Shown here: positions 54,983 through 64,000 of the stretch, piece after piece
Position numbering within the stretch: the first letter of the stretch is position 1
How the letters are laid out: the number at the start of each line of letters is the position of its first letter
Assembly (NCBI RefSeq): GCF_035222485.1
Contig: NC_085925.1
Coordinates: 4,120,098 to 4,184,097, forward strand
Direction: 5' to 3'
DNA from: Podospora pseudoanserina
Lineage: Eukaryota; Ascomycota; Sordariomycetes; Sordariales; Podosporaceae
Length of the DNA stretch: 64,000 nt
Position numbers and translations under genes: made by a program
The notes under the pieces: generated by a model
What the model was told of the DNA's origin: nothing
Seen by the model: the letters and a program-made list of their open reading frames with translations, nothing else
Databases searched by the model: none

Positions 54983-55547
54983 AAAAGTTCTGCCGCCTTA
55001 TTAAGTACTGCCGAAAGGAGCCTTATTGTTTTAGCTAGGCTAACTTCGGCCGAAATTCTACCGCAACTCCCTCCGGACTAGTATTTTCTACCTTTTAACA
55101 CTACTTAGCTAGCTAGCACTACAATAGCTCCCAATTGCCACTTTACTACTAAAAAGTCCTAACGAATTTAGACCTTTTATTTTAACGGCTACTTTAGCTA
55201 ACTATAAATTTAAAAAATTATTAGTTATATAAAATACTAAATCCGCTATACGATACGAGCTTTAGCAGCCGAGGTTACTTTACGATTTAGCTAACTATAC
55301 ATTAATATAGCCGATTAAAAGCTCGAGTTTATTCGATATATTATTATAGTTTTAAAAGACAGTAAGGCTACGAGGAACCAATTAAGACTGGACCGCGCGA
55401 TCGAGTGAAGCTTATAGTCTAAGTAAGCAACGGACTAATAAGATAGGGACCGGGAACCGCGGTAAGGCTTACGGTCCACGGTCTAGCATCAGCTAATTAA
55501 GAGCGGACCGAAGACTATTTATAAGTTAACGGTCCACAGTTTATTAG
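54983..55547. other. AT-rich degenerate transposon-derived DNA
   Basis: TpA-rich sequence with few CpA/TpG in its first part (about 55020-55350), consistent with RIP. The second part (55360-55547) holds related GGTCCACGG/GGTCCACAG motifs and little RIP. No coding frame is left; the parent element is not identified. Confidence 0.55.
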
Positions 55548-55612
55548 TGTATATATACGGAGGAATTAGCTAGTATAGATAAATAGTTCCGCAATATATA
55601 ATATATTAAAGT
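55548..55612 (+). repeat. Short LTR fragment
   Basis: GTATATATACGGAGGAATTAGC and TAGTTCCGCAATATATAAT closely match the middle of the intact LTR (TATATATACAGAGGAACTAGC; TAGTTCCGCAGTATATAAT). Flanks do not align, so it is a fragment of another copy. Confidence 0.65.
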
Positions 55613-55779
55613 AGGTGCTATTGAGGCCTGTAAATATAGGCTCAAATAGCTATCGGCGCAGTACACTGAGAGCAAAGAAGACTTTAACTGCAGCATTCGA
55701 CAGTTGCCGTAGCACTGAAGGAAGGAGGATTACAGAGGCGGCGCCCTATAATATATAGAAGAGAATCACTATAACATAG

Positions 55780-56199
55780 TGTCACAGTTAAGCCAACAGG
55801 CAGGACGGACCGTGTGCGGGGCACAAGACGCACAGACAATCGCTAGTAGGACCAATCAGGGCAAAGCTACGCGATCATAGGCAATAGACTGGGAAGACAT
55901 AGTGATCGCGGCAATATAACCAATAGGGAGTCATAGAGGATTATAGCGATCATTACGATCATTAAGAATAAGCGGAATAATTACTATAATTAGGGTTTAG
56001 CACGAGGTCTATATATACAGAGGAACTAGCTATATAGATAGATAGTTCCGCAGTATATAATTTAAGCTTATATTTATAGTATTTAGTATTTACATTAAGA
56101 TATTTTGTTATATATTATTTAGCTACACCGAGCTACGATTATTTAGAAGTACCTTCGACTAGTATCCCTTTTAGAGGTTCTGGATAGAGGTTCGTTATA
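55780..56199 (+). repeat. 5' LTR of the chromovirus
   Basis: 420 bp from TGTCACAGTTAAGCC to GGTTCGTTATA. The outer (left) part still has many CpA/TpG, for example GCACAAGACGCACAGACAATC. The inner (right) part is RIP-mutated (TTGTTATATATTATTTAGC where the 3' LTR has TTATTGTGCACTATTTAGC). Confidence 0.92.
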
Positions 56200-59100
56200 C
56201 GTTATATACTTACTTTAACTCTATTACGGATAAGTTAAAGGCGTCTTTTTACTATTATAGCCGGACCTAAGAATATTTAAATAGGAGGCGTCCCGCCTAG
56301 CCTAGGTAGTAAGGGACCTTCTACTAGTACTAGACTTGCACTTACTACTATAAAATAGGTCGTTAAGTACTTTAAGGAGTTTAAAGAAGAGGCTTAGTAG
56401 ACCCGGAAATAGATTATTACTATTACGACCGTACCTAAATTAACCATTAAGTTCCCGGTACCGGAGCGCTATAGAGAAGGAAAGGTAAAGCTTAAAGGAT
56501 TCTTAATCTAGCTTAAAACCTATTTTCGTTACTACTTAAACTAGTTTACTAACGAAGAGTTAAAGGTAATCTTCGCGGTTACTAGACTTAAGGATAGGGC
56601 TCTCGCGTAATTTAAGCCTATCCTTAATAATTACTACGAGTAGGAGCCGGAAGACTAAAAGAAGATTACCGTAGAATACTTCGAGAGCTATCGTATTTTT
56701 AAAACTAAGCTTAAAGAGGTATTTAGGGAGTACGATAAGGTAAGGCGCGCGTAGGAGAAGCTCGTAAACCTACGCTAAACGCGCTTAGCGGCTAATTACG
56801 CGGCTCTATTTAAGATCGATAGCCTACGTAGTACTATTAACGATAAGGGATTAATATAGCTTTTTTATAACGGCCTTAAGGAAAAGGTAAAGGATAAATT
56901 ATATAAGGAGTTAAGGCCTAATATTATCGATAAGTATATCGCTATAGCTATTCGGATCGACGATCGGTAATTCTAGCGGCGTACGGAGAAGAGAGGTAGT
57001 AGGGGTTACTATAGTAATAATAATAATAAAAGATACTTTAGCAATAACCGTCCTAATAATAAATAAAAAAGAAAATACCCTAGCACTAACTACTTTAGTA
57101 CCACATACGTAGGACCGATAGAGGTCGACGCTATATAATAATAGAGGCTATAAAGCCGGAGCTAGGGTAAAGATAACCTTAAGTATTTTAACTATAGTAA
57201 GGTAGGATACTTTAAGAAGGACTATAAGGTACCTAAACGGCTCGGATAGAAAAAGGAAATCGTATTAACTATTATATCGAAAGGACCGAGGGTTATAGAG
57301 GTAATAGCTATCGGGTATTAGTAAGGCGGAGCGGTAAGCTCCGAGGAAAACTCTAACTAATACGTTAAATAAGAAAATATAGAGTTTTAGGAGGTAAAGG
57401 AAGCTTTAGAAAGGCTAAAGGCAAAGCACGAGGAAGGAGATCTTTAGATATAGGCATTATAGGATTAACTAATATAGATCGCTACGGAAGTTACTACGGA
57501 GGTTACTAAAGATAAGGGTCTTATATAAGGATTTACTAGGTAGATAATATTAAAGAGGTAATATAGTAAGTACGGAATTACTATTTTATAAGATATATTA
57601 TAGCTTATAAAGCTCTTATATAAAAGCTAGGAAGAGTATTAGAAAGGTAGGAAAGTCGTTAATATTAGAATCGCGAAGTTACTAAGGGATATATTAATAC
57701 CTATATAGTATATACCCTATAAGGGAGATACGGTATAGCTTTATTTTAGATATCCGGAGTATTAAAGAGTACCTTAGTTCTAGTATATTATATACGGATA
57801 TATAGAGTACTACTAAAGTAAGTCGCTATACGGCTACTGGCCGGTACGTAAAGTAAATAAGGAAGGTAAACTATAACTAGTTAGAAAGACTATAGCCTAA
57901 TAGGAAAAGGCTTAATAGGAGGACCTAAACGACTACGTCTTATAGAAAGTTTAGGACCTAGTTAAACTAAAGGATAGCCTTTAGGTTATATAGATCGTAC
58001 TAAGGTATATAAGGTACTATATCGAATACGTAAACGGTTAAAATATAGACGATAGTGTATGCTTGTAGGAAAAAGTAGTATTAGGATAGTGCCTAAGCCT
58101 AAACTGCGCTATATATTCGCGGGAAAAGGTTAAGCGATATTATTAGGCGAAGATGCTTAGGTAGACGATTAAGTAGAGGAACCGCTATCGGATATAGATA
58201 CGAGGAAATGCTAGGGAAGTAAGAGACGGAAGATAGGAGGAAGCTAGGCGGGTATAGTTAAGGGACTTTATGTGGCTAGTTAATACGGAGCAGGAGGACG
58301 CTCTTAAACGATATAACTGCTTAGGAAACGACTTGCGGCTTTTCGCGGGGGCCGGTAACTTTTAACGGACTACGAACGGTATTTTCGTAAGTATTGGCGT
58401 AAGGCGAAGGTATAGGATAACGACCCGGCGCTCGTTAACGAGGTCGCTACCGTATAAGGAGGAGGCAAGAAAGATAAACGCCTCTAGGTTATAGCGCATT
58501 AGAAGGATATTTAGGCGGTAATATTAGTAGACGGTAATACGGAAACGAATTTAATTTCGCTATAGTTCGTGTACTAGGCCCGTATATTATAGAAGAGAAA
58601 GAAGGAATAGATAGTTATATAAGGTCCATTTCCTACGTAAAAGGTTTATAGGGAGACACTACCCCTAGATATTATAGTCGAAGGAAAAACGATATTAGTT
58701 ATATTTGATATTATAAATATAGGACCCTCGAAGGATATAATCCTAGGGTAATTATAATATAAAGATTATAATTTAGATATCGATTAAAGGGATAGTAGCT
58801 ACCTACGACTAAAAGAGCCTTAAAAGTATCTAATTAACGATGGAAGATTAGGAGTACGTACGGAGTAAAGTGCAGGACGAGTACCCTTTACGGCACTACC
58901 GTAAGGAGTATAGGAAGTAATAGTATATTCTATCGATATAGGCGGTAAGATCGAAGAAGTAGGGTTAACGACGTTAGTAGAGATATCGGAGGTTAATAAA
59001 TACGCCTACTATAATAACGTAGAGAAAGGCGAGAAAAAGGCGGTACCGGTGGAATATCGAGGATACTTAGCCTTTACGGCTAAGTATTTAGAGGGGCTTT

Positions 59101-61900
59101 TAGAGCGAGGACCGTGGGACTATAAGATTAAGTTAAAAGAAGGAGCTAAGCTACGGCTATTTAAGGTTTATTATATTAACGATAAGTAAAGTAAGGAGCT
59201 ACGGAAGTACTTAGACGAGAATTTAAAGAAAGGATATATTAGGGAGTCTATATTGCTAGTAGGATACCCTATATTCTTTATACCGAAGAAGGACGGTAGC
59301 TTACGACTATATATAAACTACCGCTAGTTAAATAACGAGACGGTAAAAAATAGTTACCCGCTACCGTTAATATCTAGGTTACGGAGTTAACTAATAAAGG
59401 CGCGATACTTTATATATTTAGATATACCTATCGGGTACGCTTATATACGGATTAAAGAAGGAGACGAATAGAAGATAGCGTTTTGTATACCCTATAGTTA
59501 TTTCGAGTATCTCGTAATACTATTTAGGCTAACTAATACGCCCGCGACGTTTTAATCTTTCGTTAACTATACGATACGGAAGTACCTCGATAAAATAGTA
59601 ATATACTATCTCGATAACATTTTTATTTACTTACGTACTTTAAAAGAATATAAGCGATACGTACGAGAGATACTTAACGCGCTATACGGAGCCGGACTTT
59701 CCGTTAATAAAGAGAAGAGCGAGTTTTACGTATAGAAGATAGTATATTTAGGATATTTAATATCGCTAGGTAAGGTTCGTATAGAACCTAGGAAAATTAC
59801 GGTAGTTAAGGACTAGCCTACGCCGTAATTATAAATATACGTTAAGGAATTTTTAGGGTTTATAAATTTCTATCGAATATTTATCCGTAGGTACGTAGGT
59901 ATCGCGCGGTTACTTAATTACTTAATTAAGAAAGACGTGGAGTTTCGGTAGGGGCAGGAAGAAGAGTAGGCCTTCTAGGAGCTAAAAGAAGCTATTTTGG
60001 AGGACCCGGTGCTTAAATTACTAAACTTTAGTCGATTATTTAAGGTCAAAGTAAATATATTAGACTATACGATCGGTGGATAGTTAGGATAGCGAGACGA
60101 TAATAGTAAGCTATACCCGGTAACCTTCTTTTCGAAGAAGCTCGAGGGGGTACATTAGAATTATTTAATCTATAATAAAGAGCTACTCGCTATTATCGAA
60201 GCGTTCGAGGAATAGAGGCTATACCTTAGCGGTACTAAGTACGAAATACAGGTCTATACGGACTATAAGAATCTACGGTACTTTACTACTACGAAGGTCC
60301 TTAACGCCCGGTAAATACAATAGTTAAAGTTTCTCTCGGAATTTAATTTCTAGATTAACTATAAAAAGGGTTCGGAGAACGCTAAAGTAAACGCACTTAG
60401 CCGGCGAGCCGACTACTATAAAGATATACCTAGGGAGTTACTACTACTACTTAAGGAGGCGCCAGATAGTACCTTTAAGTATCTACTATAGCCATAGATA
60501 AAGTATTACGTAGTATATCGCGAGAAGGCTACTTTTAGCAAATACTAAAGGAAGTTAGGCAACGATATTATAAAGTAATACTAATAAGAAAAGCTAGAGC
60601 CATAGGGTATCTAGAAAGACAGTTAGGGAAGACTATAATATAAAAACCGAGCGTACGTAAAGCTAAATAATAGGACGGTACTAATAATAAAGATTTATAT
60701 ATTAAAGCTCAGAGGATATATAGGTATCGCTAAGACTATAGAAAAGATTAAGTAGCACTTTAATTAGCTAAGGATTAAAGACGACGTTAAGGAAACTATT
60801 TAGTTATACTATACGTACGAGAGAACAAGGGTTACGAGGTATAAGCCCTATAGATTTCTGGAGCCACTACCGGTAATAGAACGGCTATAGAGTTTAATTA
60901 CGATAAACTTCATTACTAAATTACTAAAGTCTAAAAATATAGTAACCGGTATTAAGTATAATAGTATATTAACGGTAGTCGATAGGCTTACTAAGTAAGT
61001 ATACTTCCTACCTTATAAGGAGACTTAGTCGGCAAAATAACTAGCAGATATAGTATTACGGTATATTACATTAATATATATATAGTTAAAAAAGTTTATT
61101 ATAGACCGCGATACTAAATTTATATCGAAGTTCTAAAGAGTATTAATAACGAAGTTAAGGGTAATAAGTAAAGCGTTTTCGGCCTACTACCCTTAGACGG
61201 ACGGTTAAACGGAACGGCTTAACTAAATCGTAAAATAATACTTATAAAATTATATTAATTTCGAGTAAAACGATTAAATTAAACTATTACCTACGGTATA
61301 GCTAATATATAATATATCGTTAACTAAAACGACCAAAGCTATACCGTTCTTCGCGAACTTCGGCTATAAGGCAGACTTACGGCAGGGACCTACGGTTAAG
61401 GTACCTAGGGCTAGGGTTAAGGTAAATAAAATATATATACTTTACGGCAAACTTAAGCTAAAACTGGAGTTTATAAAGGAAAGGATACGGAAATACTATA
61501 ATACTAAAAGGCTTAAAGGACCTCGCCTTAAGGGGAGAAACATAGTATTCCTTTCTATACGCAATTTACGTACTAAAAGACCTAATAAGAAGCTAGACCA
61601 TAGGAAAGTAGGCCCGTTTAAAGTTAAAAGGAAAATATCGGAGACGGTATTTAAATTAGAGCTACCCTATATAATACATTTATAGTTATATACTTTCCAT
61701 ATCTTACTTCTGGAGCCCGCACCACAGGTAAGTAAGGCTAATATATAGGTAGTAGCGGAGGACGGAGAAAAGGAATATAATATAGAAAAGATATTAAATT
61801 TATAGTTTAATAAAAGTAAATTAAAGTATTTAGTTAGTTAATTAAGATATCTAGCTATAAATAATTCGTAGGAACTATAGGCATACCTTAATTACTTAAA
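56200..61900 (+). pseudogene. Gag-Pol of the chromovirus, RIP-inactivated
   Basis: Recognisable segments, all interrupted by TAG/TAA: Gag core about 56440-56560 (KLKGFL); zinc knuckle at 57181-57227, where all CCHC ligands read Tyr; protease near 58530 (D-G-N-T where D-S/T-G-A is expected); reverse transcriptase about 59160-59640, with PKKDGS at 59283-59300 and the active site at 59607-59618 reading Y-L-D-N, the second Asp changed by G to A; RNase H C-terminal part at 60350-60415 (KGSENA); integrase about 60690-61390, with the EPLPV linker and INFITKL core start; a GPF-type module about 61610-61720; chromodomain at 61773-61880. Frame changes also occur. No intact product can be made. Confidence 0.9.
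61773..61880 (+). pseudogene. Chromodomain remnant at the integrase C-terminus
   Basis: Reads E-Y-N-I-E-K-I-L, then KLKYLV and a final N-S-stop-E-L, matching the start, middle strand and Trp-Glu end of chromoviral chromodomains after RIP (the Trp is now TAG). In chromoviruses this domain reads methylated histone H3 and directs insertion into heterochromatin. Confidence 0.78.
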
Positions 61901-62129
61901 TAAGTAAAAGGAATTCTATTAACGATATCCGGACCGGCTAAAACCTAAATAAGTAAAAAGATCTAGCCCTAGCCTATAACTAAATAGCTATAAGATAGAG
62001 CTAGGAGAACCTCGATAGAAATCGAATTTACGCCTCCGACGTAATAATCGACGTACTATATATTATATTATAAGGTTGGAAGGTATAAAGGGGACTAAAT
62101 ATAAATAATACTACGCGCTTTAACTACCT

Positions 62130-62700
62130 TAAAAAAGGGAAGGCGCGTTACTGACGGTATCCTGCGCGGATAGAAAGGAAAGACCGGCCGTACTAAAATC
62201 GGCACTAAAGTTAGGAAATAGCTAGTTAGGTAAGACGGGAGGCTAGGAAGAGGGGTCGGTACTAAGAGTAGTAGTAATAGGAGGATCGAGCGTAAGTATT
62301 ACCTTACTAATAATAACGGTACTCCGCTCCGAAAGATATCGTTTCTACTAGCAAAGGCAGGATAAATATATAACGGCTTTTTACGCTTTACGTATAGCCT
62401 CTTCGGCTTTACGGTAAGCGTCTAAAAATTATTTTTCGGTAGCTAGTTCCTCTAAAGATAAATAACGATACTCGGTAACTAGGTACTCGACTAAATAAGG
62501 TTAAACGGAGTATCGAGAGAGAGACAGATTAACCGACTTATAGTAATAGGAGTGCCCTATTCGTCGCAAGTACGGCCTCGACGCATACACTCGCCGCAAC
62601 GGGAAAAACGCTCGTAAAGGCGATAAATTAAGTTATAAGCGGTATAAAACGAATAAAGTATAACGATAAAACCTTTAAAGTTAATAAAAGCGGTTAAGGC
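62130..62700 (-). pseudogene. Antisense coding remnant in the 3' part of the element
   Basis: Read on the minus strand, this stretch gives a protein-like translation with few stops. It has an N-terminal hydrophobic/aromatic segment (NFKGFIVILYSF), then CGECMRRGRTCD (C-x2-C-x6-C, coded at 62566-62598), a one-base frame shift, a charged helical segment (EELATEK, DAYRKAEEAIRKA) at about 62385-62480 and a Pro/Ser/Thr tail. I recall similar short proteins from fungal genomes near retrotransposons, without known role. The gene would run opposite to gag-pol and lie between the chromodomain and the polypurine tract. Some stops are CAA/CAG to TAA/TAG changes, as RIP makes. Confidence 0.6.
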
Positions 62701-62870
62701 TAGGCGACGACGGTATTACGGACTAACGCGCGGGGAAGGGGGTTACGAGGACCTAGAAACTCTATAAGAGTTAGATATTATAGCGATAGGGAAAAGAGAA
62801 GGACTTATAAATAAATAAAAGTAAGCGATACGCGGTTATTTTAGGCCTTAGATCGACGGGACGTCGACCT

Positions 62871-62881
62871 AAGAGGAGGGG
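62871..62881 (+). other. Polypurine tract of the chromovirus
   Basis: AAGAGGAGGGG five bases before the 3' LTR, the expected plus-strand primer. Pure purine runs are rare elsewhere in this TpA-rich element. Confidence 0.7.
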
Positions 62882-62886
62882 TATTA

Positions 62887-63306
62887 TATTATAATTAAGC
62901 TAATAGGCAGGACGGACCGTATGCGGGGCACAAAACGCATAGATAATCGCTAGTAGGACTAATTAAGGCAAGGCTACGCGATTATAGGTAATAGATTAAG
63001 AAAACATAATAATCGTAGTAATATAACTAATAGGGAGTTATAGAAGATTATAGCGATTATTACGATTATTAAAAATAAGCGGAATAATTACTATAATCAA
63101 GGCTTAGCACAAAGTCTATATATACGGAGGAACTAGCTATATAGATAGATAGTTCCGCAATATGTAATTTAAGCTTATATTTACGGTATTTAGTATTTAC
63201 ATTAAGATATTTTATTGTGCACTATTTAGCTGCACCGAGCCACGATTATTTAGAAGTGCCTTCGACCAGTATCCCTTTTAGAGGTTCTGGATAGGGGTTC
63301 GTTACA
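62887..63306 (+). repeat. 3' LTR of the chromovirus
   Basis: 420 bp from TATTATAATTAAGCT (the RIP form of TGTCACAGTTAAGCC) to GGTTCGTTACA. The inner (left) part is RIP-mutated. The outer (right) part keeps CpA/TpG, for example GTGCACTATTTAGCTGCACCGAGCCACG. Confidence 0.92.
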
Positions 63307-63419
63307 TATAGGCTTGTAAGGCACTAATAAGTATAGTGAACCAGTATATTAATTAAACCTTATAGACTAAAAAATACTATAGTGGATAAGGTGTGAGGCA
63401 AAGGTCTTATAGGCTATCG

Positions 63420-63700
63420 GCCTCTTACTTGCTCCCCGAGGGTAATTCCGTTCCCGGGCCTAAACGCGCGTTTTCCGGGCCCGAACGCCCGCTAAGTGCG
63501 CTATCCAAATATAAGGTTACAGGCCACGTTGCCGCTACCGTTTGACCACTGCAGGGCACCGGCCTTAGCGCTCGGCCTTCCGGGACCTCGGATTGCTTCT
63601 GGAGGCCGAGCCTCCGCTCCGGCAACCGCAGTCCCTAAACACTGCTGATTTAAGCCATCGTATTGCCTCTAAGGCCCTCTAATATACAGGGCTTAGATAC
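63420..63700. other. GC-rich island without RIP, subtelomeric
   Basis: Abrupt GC-rich block with normal CpA/TpG inside AT-rich surroundings. It contains related GGGCCTAAACGCGCG and GGGCCCGAACGCCCG units and an imperfect inverted pair at the right side (AAGGCCCTC...CAGGGCTTA). A 66-codon minus frame shows no motif. Possibly a fragment of a subtelomeric gene or element. Confidence 0.5.
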
Positions 63701-63988
63701 ACTGTAAAATCCACAAACAGAAGCTGTATTTTAACATATATATATATAAATAAATAAACGTAATAACTAACCATTATTACTATTTTTTATATAAAAATCT
63801 TATTTATAGAAAACTAATATATAAAATTTAAAAGCCACCTAACCGCTATAAATATATCAAAAATAGTAAAACGACTAACCGCTATGAATAATCATAGAGG
63901 AAAACGAGCCGTTATATAGGTATATAACAAGATATAAATAGATGTAAAGAGATGGAAAGACCAACCGCTACTGAACATTGGGGAGAAA
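63701..63988. repeat. AT-rich subtelomeric repeats
   Basis: A (TA)n run near 63738-63748 and three AACCGCTA motifs at 63841-63848, 63877-63884 and 63963-63970, two of them within TAACCGCTAT. No gene. Confidence 0.65.
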
Positions 63989-64000
63989 GGGTTAGGGTTA
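63989..64000 (+). other. Start of telomere repeat array
   Basis: GGGTTAGGGTTA, two TTAGGG units in the orientation expected at the right chromosome end. Only 12 bases lie inside the window. Confidence 0.75.

Larger units (their letters stand above)
55780..63306 (+). mobile_element. RIP-degraded Ty3/gypsy chromovirus, structurally complete
   Basis: 7,527 bp bounded by two 420-bp direct LTRs in the same orientation, TG...CA ends, and a 5-bp target duplication (CATAG at 55775-55779, TATAG at 63307-63311; the two differ only by C to T). The internal part reads, through many stops, in the order gag, protease, reverse transcriptase, RNase H, integrase, chromodomain, which is the Ty3/gypsy order. 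Nearly every CpA and TpG inside has become TpA. In 59401-59640 I count 1 CpA, 1 TpG and 19 CpG. It cannot be autonomous now. The two LTRs differ only by transitions in the aligned length, so insertion was recent before RIP. Confidence 0.93.

Noticed and set aside
54538-63400. CRISPR-like or other repeat array
   Set aside because: Short repeated AT-rich words come from RIP convergence on TpA-rich sequence, not from spaced repeats.

Overview
The window reads as the right end of a chromosome from a filamentous ascomycete, most likely a Sordariomycete. The evidence is short 49-62 nt spliceosomal introns, a fungal gene set (GH3 beta-glucosidase, Zn2Cys6 regulator, cutinase, Rds1/LsdA-type protein, hevein-type chitin binding), massive CpA-to-TpA mutation of a retrotransposon (repeat-induced point mutation, RIP), and two outward-facing TTAGGG units at the last bases. 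Species cannot be fixed from sequence alone.

Positions 1-54.1 kb are ordinary gene-bearing DNA, rich in secreted and oxidative functions. In order: the C-terminal part of a GH3 beta-glucosidase, a coactosin-like actin-binding protein, a short-chain dehydrogenase, an aquaporin, a 4-kb stretch without genes, a five-exon Zn2Cys6 regulator, a GNAT acetyltransferase, a decayed medium-chain reductase, a small secreted protein, an FAD monooxygenase, a three-module chitin-binding protein, tRNA-Val, a basic RS-rich protein, an Rds1/LsdA-type secreted protein, a small unknown protein, an MFS transporter, formyltetrahydrofolate deformylase, a serine carboxypeptidase, a flavin monooxygenase facing a P450, a secreted TIM-barrel-like protein, a cutinase, a TPR protein, a secreted phospholipase A2, a multicopper oxidase and a large secreted protein of unknown function. 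The secreted hydrolases and oxidases suit a plant- or litter-degrading life. No polyketide synthase, NRPS or terpene synthase is seen, so the FMO-P450 pair is not a recognisable metabolite cluster.

Two same-strand tRNA-Arg genes at 54.18-54.51 kb mark a sharp border. Beyond them are LTR remnants and then a structurally complete 7,527-bp Ty3/gypsy chromovirus (two 420-bp LTRs, 5-bp target duplication, gag-PR-RT-RH-IN-chromodomain order). RIP has filled it with stop codons and removed nearly all CpA/TpG while sparing CpG. RIP fades at the outer edges of both LTRs. The 3' part of the element carries an antisense coding remnant with a CxxC-x6-C motif and a helical segment.

The last 700 bp hold a GC-rich island that escaped RIP, short AT-rich subtelomeric repeats and the telomere start. 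The most notable points are the tRNA pair at the euchromatin/RIP border, the RIP gradient across the LTRs, the antisense cargo remnant, a P450 lacking two normally conserved residues, and repeated use of AAG 3' splice sites.
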